A DNA stretch of 64,000 nt, taken from the NCBI RefSeq assembly GCF_946479965.1, contig NZ_CAMLHX010000019.1:1-64000 (forward strand), in the 5' to 3' direction. A program made the translations under genes and the position numbers. Below are positions 44,203 through 52,769 of this stretch, piece after piece (the first letter of the stretch is position 1; each line of letters opens with the position of its first letter). The notes under the pieces are model-generated. The model was not told the origin of the DNA. It was given only the letters and a program-made list of their open reading frames with translations, and ran no database searches. The DNA comes from an uncultured Mucilaginibacter sp. Lineage in GTDB: Bacteria; Bacteroidota; Bacteroidia; Sphingobacteriales; Sphingobacteriaceae.

Positions 44203-45873
44203 TCATTTGGTGGTTACTAAAACCACCTGCATTTCGGTGAGCTTATTGCTACGGGTTGTCTTATTTAAAAACCCCGGTTTCAGCCTGCTTATCCAATATT
44301 TTTCAAAGCTTTTAAGTGGTTTAACCTGCCAGCCCTTAGCGGCAACAGCGCTCATAAATTCTTTTGAACCATACAAAATGAAACTACCAGCCTTGCTCTG
44401 CTCTATTTGTCCGGCGGATAACGTTTGTGCCCGCCCATCAATATAAAACTCAAAGGGAGTTGTAACATCATCATTAACCTGCACAACCGGCAAATGCTGC
44501 GGGTTATTTTCGTTGATCCACATAGCCGCCTCGCTACCCGCCTGGTATTTTAACAGCGACTTATAAAAAACCTGGTTAAGGTACAGGTTGACAATAAATG
44601 ATACCATCACTGTACGTATAACGGTTTGCGGTATAACGCCTTTGCTTATGCGTTGCGGCAATATAAAAGCCAACACTAACATCACTACTAAAAAGGAGAC
44701 TGTAACAAACGTTAAGGTTTCGGGCTGATAGAAGTAATGCAACGCAATTATAACCAGCAGCAACAACGCGAAAATAATGGCTTGCGTTATTTTAACGGCT
44801 CTAACACTGCCCTGAGCTTTTATGGTATACAAGTACTGCGCCGTTATAATGGAAAAGAACGGAAATACGATATTTAGATAATGCGGCAGCTGAAACCTTG
44901 ATGCAGAAAACAACAGAAAGGTAAGCATCGCCCCGCTTATGCAATACCATTCGGTGCGAAAGATCATGCGGCTTCCCTTTTTTACAAACTGAAACAATGC
45001 CGCAAATAACAACAGCGACCAGGGCAAAAATGCCCACAATGCTGTATGCACAAAAAAGAAGGGATCACCATGCCCTTTTATCGGACCGGTATTAAAGAAA
45101 CGACCAAACTGACTATCCCAAAAAAAGAACTTGATGCCCGATACATTGTGTGTATCAAACACCAGTTTTTCGGGGTGCGCGTCAAACTGTACATAAAGGC
45201 AGTATAGTTCGGGAGCAATGAATATCAGGATAAAAACAACGGCTATGAGCCATTTTATATTAAATAACTGCTTCCATTGGCGGGTAATGAATAAATGCCC
45301 GCAAATGGCCCCGCAGATAGGCACCAGGGCGAACAAACCCTTCGTCATAACAGCGCAGGCTGCAAAAAGGCAGGCTAATAACAACTGCCCGTAGTTGCCT
45401 TTTTGGGCGCGATAAAAATGGTATACCGAAGCTATGATCAATCCCGTTAAATAAGGCTCAGCCCGCACATCGTTATTGGAAAGTACTATGTGCTGTGCAG
45501 TTAGTAATATCAAAACTGACCATAAAGCTATCTGTGCATTGTATAACCTTTTAGCAAACAGATAAGTGTAACCCGCCCCCATCAGCATAAAAAGTATAGC
45601 AGGCAGCTTATAAGCAAATGTTGTAAAACCGAAAATTTTAAAGGAGAATGCGGTTATCCAGAAAGGAAAGTGGGGCTTATCCAACCAATCAGTACCATTA
45701 TAAAACAGCTCAATGTAGTTATTGCGCTGCACCATGGCTTTGGCAATAGTAGCATACAACGTACCGTCGGGCCCCATAATCGGGATGAACAATCCGGTCA
45801 GGTTGATCAGCACCGCCACACCTATAAAAAGGTACAGCCACTGTTTATCAATTGCGAGGTTTGATTGCATCAT
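44203..45873 (-). CDS. Glycosyltransferase family 39 / ArnT-like membrane protein
   Basis: 556 residues with about 11-12 membrane helices. The first periplasmic loop carries the acidic MGPDGTLYATIAKAM and WLDKPHFPFWITA segments typical of PMT/ArnT lipid-linked sugar transferases. The C-terminal soluble part (from about 480) is short. It should transfer a sugar from a polyprenyl phosphate donor to an envelope acceptor; the exact sugar is unknown. An exact -7 box (45881-45888) stands seven bases before the ATG. Confidence 0.88.
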   Translation of the reverse strand: MMQSNLAIDKQWLYLFIGVAVLINLTGLFIPIMGPDGTLYATIAKAMVQRNNYIELFYNGTDWLDKPHFPFWITAFSFKIFGFTTFAYKLPAILFMLMGAGYTYLFAKRLYNAQIALWSVLILLTAQHIVLSNNDVRAEPYLTGLIIASVYHFYRAQKGNYGQLLLACLFAACAVMTKGLFALVPICGAICGHLFITRQWKQLFNIKWLIAVVFILIFIAPELYCLYVQFDAHPEKLVFDTHNVSGIKFFFWDSQFGRFFNTGPIKGHGDPFFFVHTALWAFLPWSLLLFAALFQFVKKGSRMIFRTEWYCISGAMLTFLLFSASRFQLPHYLNIVFPFFSIITAQYLYTIKAQGSVRAVKITQAIIFALLLLVIIALHYFYQPETLTFVTVSFLVVMLVLAFILPQRISKGVIPQTVIRTVMVSFIVNLYLNQVFYKSLLKYQAGSEAAMWINENNPQHLPVVQVNDDVTTPFEFYIDGRAQTLSAGQIEQSKAGSFILYGSKEFMSAVAAKGWQVKPLKSFEKYWISRLKPGFLNKTTRSNKLTEMQVVLVTTK

Positions 45874-45880
45874 CTATATT

Positions 45881-45888
45881 CAAAGGTA
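45881..45888 (-). promoter_or_regulatory. -7 promoter box of the GT39 gene
   Basis: Minus-strand TACCTTTG, exact TAnnTTTG match, seven bases before the ATG. Confidence 0.6.
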
Positions 45889-45917
45889 GCAGTTTACCCT
45901 AATTAACCTATGGTGTG

Positions 45918-47171
45918 CTATTTTTTGACGCTATTCAGCGCACCAAAGCCCACCAGTTCATCCCACCGGGCGCTTGGCGGCCTGTAGTAAACCAATACCT
46001 GGTATTCATTCTCGGTTTCAAAGTGGGTGCCTTCCAAGGGTACATCATCTGCTTTGCCTGCATTGTCTACCCAAATGTATTCAAAGTCGTAAACACCTTG
46101 TTTTAAAAACTGCTTAATGAAATATTTCCCAACCGCAGGGTCATAGTCCATTTTACTACGTGCATCTGTTCGGTAATCATTAAACTTACCAATAAGGTGC
46201 ACGGCGCCTTGCGTAGGCAGGTTATTACCGGCGAGGCTAAAATACACGTAGGTATAGTCGCCATCGCGACGGGCATCGTTACCATCCTGGTTCAAAATAT
46301 AAAACCGCCCATCGTTATCAAACTGGAACAAATAATCGGGACTGTTACGCACCGGATCGGTCAATAAAACTACGGCATATGCTGTGTCGCGGTAGATCCG
46401 GGCAACGCGGTCTGTATTAAGTTTGAGCGTACGCGTATCAAAATGCCTGAACTCGTTGCGCCCGGCAAAATTATTTATGTTGATATCGTTATAGCTCAAC
46501 TGACCATTGCGAATATAAGTAGGTGCAATATTGGTCTGCGCCGTTTCGCTACGCTCATTCTGCATTATGACCACCCGCATATCTGAGTTTGGGTTCTGGA
46601 CCAGCAATCCGCCATAATTTACCTGAACATTTACTTTTTGCCCTGTTTGCCTTAACTGAACAAGATTGGGCGTTACTACTTCGGCAGCTACAGCTACCCG
46701 GCTACCTAAAACGTAAAAACGGCGGTTGAGGATCATTTTTGATTGATCTCCATCCTCATAGACCTTCAAGACGTAGTTGCCTGAAATTTTAGGTTTTATA
46801 TTTTCATTTGGAAATTTGAGCTCATAATGCGTGTACTTACGCATGGTGTTAGTTGAGTACAAGTAGTCTATAATTCTGTCGTCCTGGTAAGTTTGCAGGT
46901 AAAACCCGGTTGAGAGGCCCGATGAGTTCCATTTGTTGTCGCAATGCTCAATGGTGTAATAATAGTTATGGTAACCGCCGCGCAGATCGTCGAAAGCTAA
47001 CAATAACTGTTCGGCTGTATTAAGGTTGATAACCGGGAAAGAGCCAACTTTTGAAGTGTTATAAAACTCAACGCTTTTTATAGCAGGGTTAAAAACGTTG
47101 TTGGTATAGGGTATTTGGGCAAAAGTGTTTATGCTGATGAATAGCAGTAGCAGAAGGGTTAGTTTCTTCAT
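45918..47171 (-). CDS. Type IX secretion system plug protein (DUF5103)
   Basis: 417 residues with a signal peptide ending NTFA. The mature protein begins QIPYTNNVFNPAIKSVEFYN and contains YYYTIEHCDNKWNSSG, FPNENIKPKISGNYVLKVYEDGD and the C-terminal YDFEYIWVD strand, the pattern of the DUF5103/T9SS plug family. In Flavobacterium the Plug closes the periplasmic side of the SprA outer-membrane channel. This implies a type IX system in the organism; no other T9SS gene is in the window. Confidence 0.88.
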   Translation of the reverse strand: MKKLTLLLLLFISINTFAQIPYTNNVFNPAIKSVEFYNTSKVGSFPVINLNTAEQLLLAFDDLRGGYHNYYYTIEHCDNKWNSSGLSTGFYLQTYQDDRIIDYLYSTNTMRKYTHYELKFPNENIKPKISGNYVLKVYEDGDQSKMILNRRFYVLGSRVAVAAEVVTPNLVQLRQTGQKVNVQVNYGGLLVQNPNSDMRVVIMQNERSETAQTNIAPTYIRNGQLSYNDININNFAGRNEFRHFDTRTLKLNTDRVARIYRDTAYAVVLLTDPVRNSPDYLFQFDNDGRFYILNQDGNDARRDGDYTYVYFSLAGNNLPTQGAVHLIGKFNDYRTDARSKMDYDPAVGKYFIKQFLKQGVYDFEYIWVDNAGKADDVPLEGTHFETENEYQVLVYYRPPSARWDELVGFGALNSVKK

Positions 47172-47220
47172 AATGCAATATTAGCCTTTCTATTCAATAT
47201 TTAAGCTACCGCATAAAAAA

Positions 47221-47300
47221 GGGGTGTCATGTTGAGCTTGTCGAAACATAGTGCGTTGGCCTTTACACGCGTCCTTCGACAAGCTCAGGATGACACCCCC
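47221..47300. repeat. Inverted-repeat element (TGTCATGTTGAGCTTGTCGA hairpin)
   Basis: Arms at 47221-47248 and 47272-47300 are near-perfect reverse complements (GGGGTGTCAT-TTGAGCTTGTCGAA against TTCGACAAGCTCAGGATGACACCCC) around a 23-base loop. This word is known to me as a frequent extragenic repeat in many bacterial genomes. It lies between the plug and ABC-F genes and may end transcription. Confidence 0.75.
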
Positions 47301-47315
47301 TCGCTCCTATTATTT

Positions 47316-49238
47316 TTACGCCTCCAGCTCCATTATCTGCTCAGCCAGGGTTTCCCATTGCTGCTGTAGTTGCTTAAGCTCAGCCTGCTTTTGCGCATAT
47401 GCCGCATTGGTTTCCTTCAGCTTCGCGCTGTCGTTATATATTTTATCGTCAGCTAGCTTAGCTTCATAGTCCTTAACAGCTTTTTCCAAAACAGCTATCT
47501 GCTCTTCCATTTTAAAAAGATCCTGGTTCAGTTTTTTTAATTGCTGATGTTTGTTTTCTGGTGGTTGCTGTTTAACCGGTTCAGGCTTCTTCTCTTCCTT
47601 TTTTGACTGAGGAGTTGGCAAAGCTGCCTTTGGTTCTAACTTACGTTTAGCGTTCCACTCATCGTATTCAGCATAAGTACCCGGATATTGTTTGATCTTT
47701 TGATCTTCAATAAACCAGATCTTATTGGCCACATTATCCAGGAAATACCTGTCGTGCGATACGACTATAACCGTACCCTCGTATTGTTGCAAAGCCTGGA
47801 TCAAAATGTTAACCGAAGCCATGTCAAGGTGATTGGTAGGCTCATCCAGTACTAAAAAGTTAGCGTCGGCAGTTAAGGCTTTAGCCAAAGCCACGCGCGA
47901 TTTTTCACCACCCGATAGCACTTTGATCTTCTTGAAAACATCATCACCGGTAAACAAGAACGACCCTAATATTGAGCGAAGCTCGGTATCGGTATGTTTT
48001 GGCGCAAAAGCCTGCAGCTCCTGCAATATCTGGTTCTCCAGGTGCAATGATTCCAACTGGTGCTGCGCGAAGAAAGTTTGGGTTACATTGTGGACTGTAA
48101 CCGCAGTGCCGGTATAGTCTTTATCCGCTCCCGCCACAATACGCAGCAGCGTTGATTTACCCTTACCGTTGGCACCTATCAGTGCAATTTTATCGCCTTT
48201 TTCAATTATGGCTTCCGCATCGTCCAGAATGTCAATTGCAGGATATTTTTTGGTGATGTGCTCCAGCGTACTTACATGTCGGCCCGATTGCTTACTGAAT
48301 TTGAAGCTGAAATTAACCTCCGGGTTATCATCATCCACATCTTCCACACGCTCCATTTTATCCAGCATTTTAATACGCGACTGCGCCATTTTTGCTTTGG
48401 ATGCCTTGGCACGGAAACGCTCTATCAAACGCTCCTCCTGCTTTATTTTTGATTGCTGATTCTTAAACTCGCCACGCTGAATTTCTGCACGAAGGGCTTT
48501 TTCTTCCAGATAGAAAGTGTAGTTACCGGCATAAACGTTCAGTTTACCTTTGCGCGACTCAACCGTGCGGTTAATAACCTTATCTAAAAACCACCTATCG
48601 TGCGATACGATGATGATAGCACCGCTAAATGCCTTCAAATAATCTTCCAGCCATTGGATAGACGGTAAGTCTAAGTGGTTGGTAGGCTCATCCAGTAATA
48701 AAATATCAGGTGCCTGCAAAAGTATTTTGGCCAGCATCACCCGCATACGCCATCCACCCGAAAAGGTGCTTAACTTACGCTGGCAATCAGCTTCGCTAAA
48801 GCCCAAACCGGCTAATATCTCGTGCGCTTTGTATTCAATGTTATAGCCATCAAGCGCCTCAAATTCGTGCTGTTTATCGCTTAATTTATGCAGGATGTCT
48901 TCGGTGTACTCTGTTTCGAGCTTTTTAAGCAGCACTTCTATCTCATCATGCAATTGGTTCTGGCGCTCAAAAGCTTCCATCGCCACATGCACAATATTTT
49001 TATCAGACGAGTACGATAACAGATCCTGGTTAAGATAGCCCATGGTAAGGTCCTTAGCCATTGATATGGTACCCGACGTAGGCTTATAATCGCCTACAAT
49101 TATTTTTAAAAGTGTGGTTTTCCCGGTTCCGTTAGCACCAATCAATCCAATTTTTTCTCCGGGTTTAATGTGCCAGTTGGCCTCATCATACAACGCCCTC
49201 GCACCTATCTCGAACGTTAAATTATTTATCGCGATCAT
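47316..49238 (-). CDS. ABC-F family ATPase
   Basis: 640 residues, two ABC domains without membrane segments. Walker A motifs are GANGTGKTT (near residue 35) and GANGKGKST; signatures are FSGGWRMR and LSGGEKSR. The P-site interdomain linker with ERFRAKASKAKMAQSRIKML is present. The C-terminal 100 residues are a coiled coil after a Lys/Pro-rich hinge. ABC-F proteins act at the ribosome in translation or antibiotic protection; the layout is closest to Uup/YheS/YdiF types. Probably leaderless, with -7 box at 49246-49253. Confidence 0.94.
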   Translation of the reverse strand: MIAINNLTFEIGARALYDEANWHIKPGEKIGLIGANGTGKTTLLKIIVGDYKPTSGTISMAKDLTMGYLNQDLLSYSSDKNIVHVAMEAFERQNQLHDEIEVLLKKLETEYTEDILHKLSDKQHEFEALDGYNIEYKAHEILAGLGFSEADCQRKLSTFSGGWRMRVMLAKILLQAPDILLLDEPTNHLDLPSIQWLEDYLKAFSGAIIIVSHDRWFLDKVINRTVESRKGKLNVYAGNYTFYLEEKALRAEIQRGEFKNQQSKIKQEERLIERFRAKASKAKMAQSRIKMLDKMERVEDVDDDNPEVNFSFKFSKQSGRHVSTLEHITKKYPAIDILDDAEAIIEKGDKIALIGANGKGKSTLLRIVAGADKDYTGTAVTVHNVTQTFFAQHQLESLHLENQILQELQAFAPKHTDTELRSILGSFLFTGDDVFKKIKVLSGGEKSRVALAKALTADANFLVLDEPTNHLDMASVNILIQALQQYEGTVIVVSHDRYFLDNVANKIWFIEDQKIKQYPGTYAEYDEWNAKRKLEPKAALPTPQSKKEEKKPEPVKQQPPENKHQQLKKLNQDLFKMEEQIAVLEKAVKDYEAKLADDKIYNDSAKLKETNAAYAQKQAELKQLQQQWETLAEQIMELEA

Positions 49239-49245
49239 TTGGCCG

Positions 49246-49253
49246 CAAAGGTA
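49246..49253 (-). promoter_or_regulatory. -7 promoter box of the ABC-F gene
   Basis: Minus-strand TACCTTTG, exact TAnnTTTG match, seven bases before the ATG. Confidence 0.65.
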
Positions 49254-49379
49254 CGGTTTTTTGGGGGTAAAAATATGGCTGTTTTGACGTCACGGCCGTG
49301 AAACGCCGACACAACAACACCATCGCTTTATTCGCAACAACGGCTGAGACCAATAAACCGGAGGCGAACTGTTGCAAAC

Positions 49380-49580
49380 AATGGTTAAAATATGCGTATT
49401 TACAACACATTGATATACAATGAGTTACATCGGTTCTATAGCTAATTCTCCTGACGAATAAGTCTGTTGCAAAGTGTTGCATGTTTAAACTTTCAATATT
49501 CATAATCGTTTGATTACAAGATATTTGCAAAACATACAGTTGCAGGTGTTGCAAAGTGTTGCCATATATTTTTGCAACAC
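49380..49580. repeat. Dispersed intergenic repeat, copy 2 (GTTGCAA-rich)
   Basis: Second copy of the element at 18310-18496, same orientation, sharing the exact block 49449-49482. It also has TGATATACAAT on the left, and TTGCAAAGTGTTGCCATATATTTTTGCAACACC on the right, with words in the same order. The remaining gap (49254-49380) shows nothing further. Confidence 0.75.
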
Positions 49581-49612
49581 CTCCAATTCTCAAATCATAG
49601 GGAACTAATACA

Positions 49613-50374
49613 CTATTTAACAGCCTCCAACCAGGTTTGTGCCATTAATGCAGCGCCGGCTACTGAGGGGTGCACTCCGTCGCCTGTCCAGTAAATAGGT
49701 GGCGCTTGTTTTATAGCTTTATCAAAGGCGGTTTGGTAAGGCACAAAGGGCGCATTGTATTCGTCGGCCATATCCCGGGCAGCTTTGCGGAACAGATCAA
49801 AGGTAGGATACCACTTTTCATCTACAGCCCTAACTCCCATTACCGCAAAGGGTTCACACAAAATAAATTTCACGTTAGGCAATGCCGTTTTTGTACGGTC
49901 GAGCAGTTTTTTGTAATCGGCAATGTAGGTATCGACAGTGCCTTTATAGCCATTGGTTAGCGTATGCCAAAAATCGTTAACGCCTATGTGGATACTTAAA
50001 ACTGTTGGTTTAATATCCAGTGCATCAGCATCCCATCGCTCGGCCAGTTGGTACACTTTATTGCCGCTGATGCCCTTATTAAATATTTTAAGGTCCTTAT
50101 GAGGATGCTTCAACAAAAGCTCGCCGGCGGCCATCAGCGCGTAACCGTTACCCAGGTGTGGTGCCGCGTTGGGTGTATTATTAGTTTTATTGCGGCCCGA
50201 GTCTGTTATGGAGTCGCCCTGAAAAAGGATGATATCGCCTTTTTCAATAGTAACCTTTTTGCCCTTAGGTTCAGCCGCCATAGCAGCAGATACAATTTGA
50301 GGAATGCTGATAGCGGCCAGCGTACCAACGGATGCGGTTTTAAGAAAATTGCGGCGGGTGTTGTTAGTGCTCAT
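49613..50374 (-). CDS. Tat-exported SGNH/GDSL hydrolase
   Basis: 253 residues. The N-terminus has a twin-arginine signal (NTRRNFLKTASVGTLAA) so it is exported folded. The mature part is an SGNH esterase: block I ILFQGDSITDSGR with the catalytic Ser, block II NKGISGNKV (Gly), block III IHIGVNDFW (Asn) and block V DGVHPSVAG (Asp and His). Members deacetylate polysaccharides or cleave simple esters. Substrate unknown; a role in plant polysaccharide use would fit the GH43 gene elsewhere but is only a guess. Confidence 0.93.
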   Translation of the reverse strand: MSTNNTRRNFLKTASVGTLAAISIPQIVSAAMAAEPKGKKVTIEKGDIILFQGDSITDSGRNKTNNTPNAAPHLGNGYALMAAGELLLKHPHKDLKIFNKGISGNKVYQLAERWDADALDIKPTVLSIHIGVNDFWHTLTNGYKGTVDTYIADYKKLLDRTKTALPNVKFILCEPFAVMGVRAVDEKWYPTFDLFRKAARDMADEYNAPFVPYQTAFDKAIKQAPPIYWTGDGVHPSVAGAALMAQTWLEAVK

Positions 50375-50461
50375 TGTTGTTGGTTATATAATTGGTAACA
50401 CTAATATAAATATTAAATTGAGGTATCATGGCTAATAAAAAAGTAAGCACCATAAACTACC

Positions 50462-50508
50462 AACCATGAACTATCATCTATGAACTATGAACCAAACTGC
50501 TAACTTTG
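50462..50508 (+). promoter_or_regulatory. pyrD promoter with upstream heptamer repeat
   Basis: ATGAACTATCATCTATGAACTATGAACC-type heptamers (50466-50492) run to eight bases before an exact -7 box TAACTTTG (50501-50508). The ATG follows after five bases (50514). Confidence 0.7.
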
Positions 50509-50513
50509 CGGGC

Positions 50514-51557
50514 ATGTATTCCATTATCAAACCCATCCTTTTTCAATTCGACCCAGAGAACGTACATTACTTTGTAACCCGCAATTTACGTCGCTTTAAC
50601 CAATTTCCGGGCGGGGCGGCGTTAAGCCGTGCATTATGGGACCTGCGTGATGACCGGTTGGAAAATGAAGTGTTTGGCCTGAAGTTTAAAAACCCTGTAG
50701 GTCTTGCGGCAGGTTTTGATAAAAACGGCGAAGTTATTACTGAAATGGCCAACCTGGGTTTTGGTTTTGTGGAATTGGGCACGGTAACCCCTCTGCCCCA
50801 ACCCGGCAACCCTAAACCAAGGATGTTCCGAAGCCCTGCTGATAAAGCCATTATTAACCGGATGGGCTTTAATAATTTGGGAGTTGATGTTTTGGCATCG
50901 CGCATAGCAGCTTATCGCAAAAACCAGCCTGAGGCACAAAAGGGACTAATTATTGGCGGCAACATCGGCAAAAATAAAAACACACCTAATGAAGACGCCG
51001 TTAACGATTATATAAAATGTTTTAACCGCTTGTTTGATGTAGTTGATTACTTTGTGGTGAACGTAAGTTCGCCTAACACGCCAGGCTTACGGGCACTACA
51101 GGAAAAGGAACCGCTGATGCATATTTTAAATACGTTGCAGCAACGCAATAATAAAAACGGCATAAGTAGACCCATCCTGCTTAAAATAGCCCCTGACCTT
51201 ACCAATGAACAACTGGACGATATTGTTGAGATAGTACAGGAAACCAAAATTGCTGGTATTATTGCTACCAATACAACCATTGATAAATCGGGGTTAACTA
51301 AAGAGGCATTAAAAACAGAAGCGGGTGGCTTGAGCGGTGCACCCTTAACCAAACGCGCTACCGAGGTGATCCGTTACCTGGCTAACAAATCAAACCGATC
51401 ATTTCCAATTATTGGTGTGGGCGGCATACATTCAGCAAAAGATGCTTTGGATAAAATAAAAGCAGGAGCATCATTAGTGCAGCTTTATACCGGCTTTATT
51501 TATGAGGGACCGGGGCTGATCAAAAAGATCAATAAGAAGATATTGTCTGAATTATAA
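50514..51557 (+). CDS. pyrD: Dihydroorotate dehydrogenase (quinone), class 2
   Basis: 347 residues from ATG 50514; the frame extends upstream only through the promoter box. It oxidises dihydroorotate to orotate in pyrimidine synthesis, passing electrons to quinone. The N-terminal helix pair ([20 protein letters not shown]) that binds the membrane and quinone marks class 2. FMN-binding [11 protein letters not shown], catalytic Ser region [13 protein letters not shown] and the closing [16 protein letters not shown] are intact. Confidence 0.96.
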   Translation: MYSIIKPILFQFDPENVHYFVTRNLRRFNQFPGGAALSRALWDLRDDRLENEVFGLKFKNPVGLAAGFDKNGEVITEMANLGFGFVELGTVTPLPQPGNPKPRMFRSPADKAIINRMGFNNLGVDVLASRIAAYRKNQPEAQKGLIIGGNIGKNKNTPNEDAVNDYIKCFNRLFDVVDYFVVNVSSPNTPGLRALQEKEPLMHILNTLQQRNNKNGISRPILLKIAPDLTNEQLDDIVEIVQETKIAGIIATNTTIDKSGLTKEALKTEAGGLSGAPLTKRATEVIRYLANKSNRSFPIIGVGGIHSAKDALDKIKAGASLVQLYTGFIYEGPGLIKKINKKILSEL

Positions 51558-51636
51558 CTTTTAGGCGGTCTTGATTTAACGTTTGTCGATACTAAGACCC
51601 TTCCATCCTACCAATCTTAATCCAAAATAAAGGCAC

Positions 51637-51673
51637 AAAAAAAGCCTTGCCGGTTATCACCAACAAGACTTTA
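51637..51673 (-). terminator. Terminator of the 57-residue protein gene
   Basis: On the minus strand the stem AAAGTCTTGTTGGT / ACCGGCAAGGCTTT (with G-T pairs) and loop GATA is followed by a T-run; it starts about 20 bases after the stop codon. Confidence 0.8.
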
Positions 51674-51693
51674 TACCATAAATTTCTTTAGAA

Positions 51694-51867
51694 TTATTTA
51701 GCAGCAACAGCAGCTAAAACTTCGTTGTTTTTAGCTATCTGGCTTTTAGCAGATTCGTGTGAACGGCTGCCATACTCTAAGTTGGTAGCATTTTTTAAAA
51801 ACTGAACTTCTAATCTTGAAAAAGTTTTGTTTCTTCTATCTTTTCTTTTTAAACGAGTTACGCCCAT
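51694..51867 (-). CDS. Small basic protein (57 aa)
   Basis: A short gene with ATG at 51865-51867 and stop TAA at 51694-51696. The first 18 residues are strongly basic (MGVTRLKRKDRRNKTFSR), the middle is helical (EVQFLKNATNLE) and the end Ala-rich. It has its own terminator and lies beside tRNA-Cys on the same strand, only 32 bases downstream of it, possibly in one transcript. Small size, high basic charge and neighbour suggest an RNA- or ribosome-associated protein; that is inference. I recall similar short proteins in other Bacteroidota but no named family. Confidence 0.75.
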   Translation of the reverse strand: MGVTRLKRKDRRNKTFSRLEVQFLKNATNLEYGSRSHESAKSQIAKNNEVLAAVAAK

Positions 51868-51899
51868 GACAATTTTTTTATTTAATGTTTTTAACCTTG

Positions 51900-51970
51900 A
51901 GGTCGGGAGCGGATTCGAACCGCTGTAAAAGGTTTTGCAGACCTCTGCCTAGCCACTCGGCCACCCGACC
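51900..51970 (-). tRNA. tRNA-Cys (anticodon GCA)
   Basis: 71 bases, minus strand. The acceptor stem GGTCGGG pairs with CCCGACC, discriminator base U as expected for Cys, T-arm GGTTCGAATCC and anticodon loop with GCA are all visible. The CCA end is not encoded. Minus-strand transcription continues into the 57-residue protein gene. Confidence 0.95.
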
Positions 51971-52017
51971 CTTTTAAAGGATTGCAAAAATAGTAATTAT
52001 TTATTGCCCATCAATAT

Positions 52018-52767
52018 TTATTTGCGCTTATTTCTGTTTATTTCCGAACAAAATATGGCCGTTGCAATAGCCACATTTAGCGACTCGGCGCCGCCAAAAC
52101 GAGGTATAGTAATGGCTTTGCTTACCAGCTTTATAATTTCCGGGCGCAGGCCGTTACCCTCGTTACCCATAACAATAAGCCCTTCTGTACCAAAATCAGT
52201 AGTGTAAATATCCTCGCCATCAAGCAATGCACCGTATGCAGGCGGGCCGGCGTTTGATAACACATCTGTAATATCCATATAATGCAGATTAACGCGAGCC
52301 AGTGAACCCATGGTAGCTTGCACTACTTTAGGGTTATAAACGTCAACAGTATCTTCAGAACATACAATATTCTCAATACCAAACCAATCTGCAGTACGAA
52401 TAATGGTGCCCATATTACCGGGATCCTGTAAGCCATCAAGGACAAGAGAGAATTTATTTTTAAGCGAAACAGGCTTTAATACAGGCCAATTAGGTATTTT
52501 AACCACAGCAATTACATCGGCAGGTGTTTTTAAAGAACTTATTTTCTGCAGAATGGTTAATGATATTTCTATCGTGTTTATTTTATGCGATAATTTAAGC
52601 AATTTTGGCGCTATTGCCGGTGTATGGTAAATGGTTTCAATAGTATAGGCTGATTGAATAAATTCATTAACGGATTTTAAGCCCTCAACCAAAAACAAAC
52701 CATGTTGCCTGCGGAATTTTTTATGTTGTAACGATTGTAATAAACTGACCTGAGATTTTGAAAGCAT
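52018..52767 (-). CDS. TrmH/SpoU family RNA 2'-O-methyltransferase
   Basis: 249 residues. An N-terminal substrate-binding domain (QHGLFLVEGLKSVNEFI) precedes the SPOUT knot with its three motifs: LDGLQDPGNMGTIIRTADWFG, LIVMGNEGNGL and SLNVAIATAIF. These bind S-adenosylmethionine and methylate ribose in tRNA or 23S rRNA. The target is not predictable. Its start codon is two bases from the divergent start of the BamA-like gene. Confidence 0.93.
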   Translation of the reverse strand: MLSKSQVSLLQSLQHKKFRRQHGLFLVEGLKSVNEFIQSAYTIETIYHTPAIAPKLLKLSHKINTIEISLTILQKISSLKTPADVIAVVKIPNWPVLKPVSLKNKFSLVLDGLQDPGNMGTIIRTADWFGIENIVCSEDTVDVYNPKVVQATMGSLARVNLHYMDITDVLSNAGPPAYGALLDGEDIYTTDFGTEGLIVMGNEGNGLRPEIIKLVSKAITIPRFGGAESLNVAIATAIFCSEINRNKRK

Positions 52768-52769
52768 AT

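Noticed and set aside
49222..49593. Minus-strand frame of 123 codons
   Set aside because: It runs through the second copy of the dispersed repeat and into the ABC-F promoter; no family resemblance.
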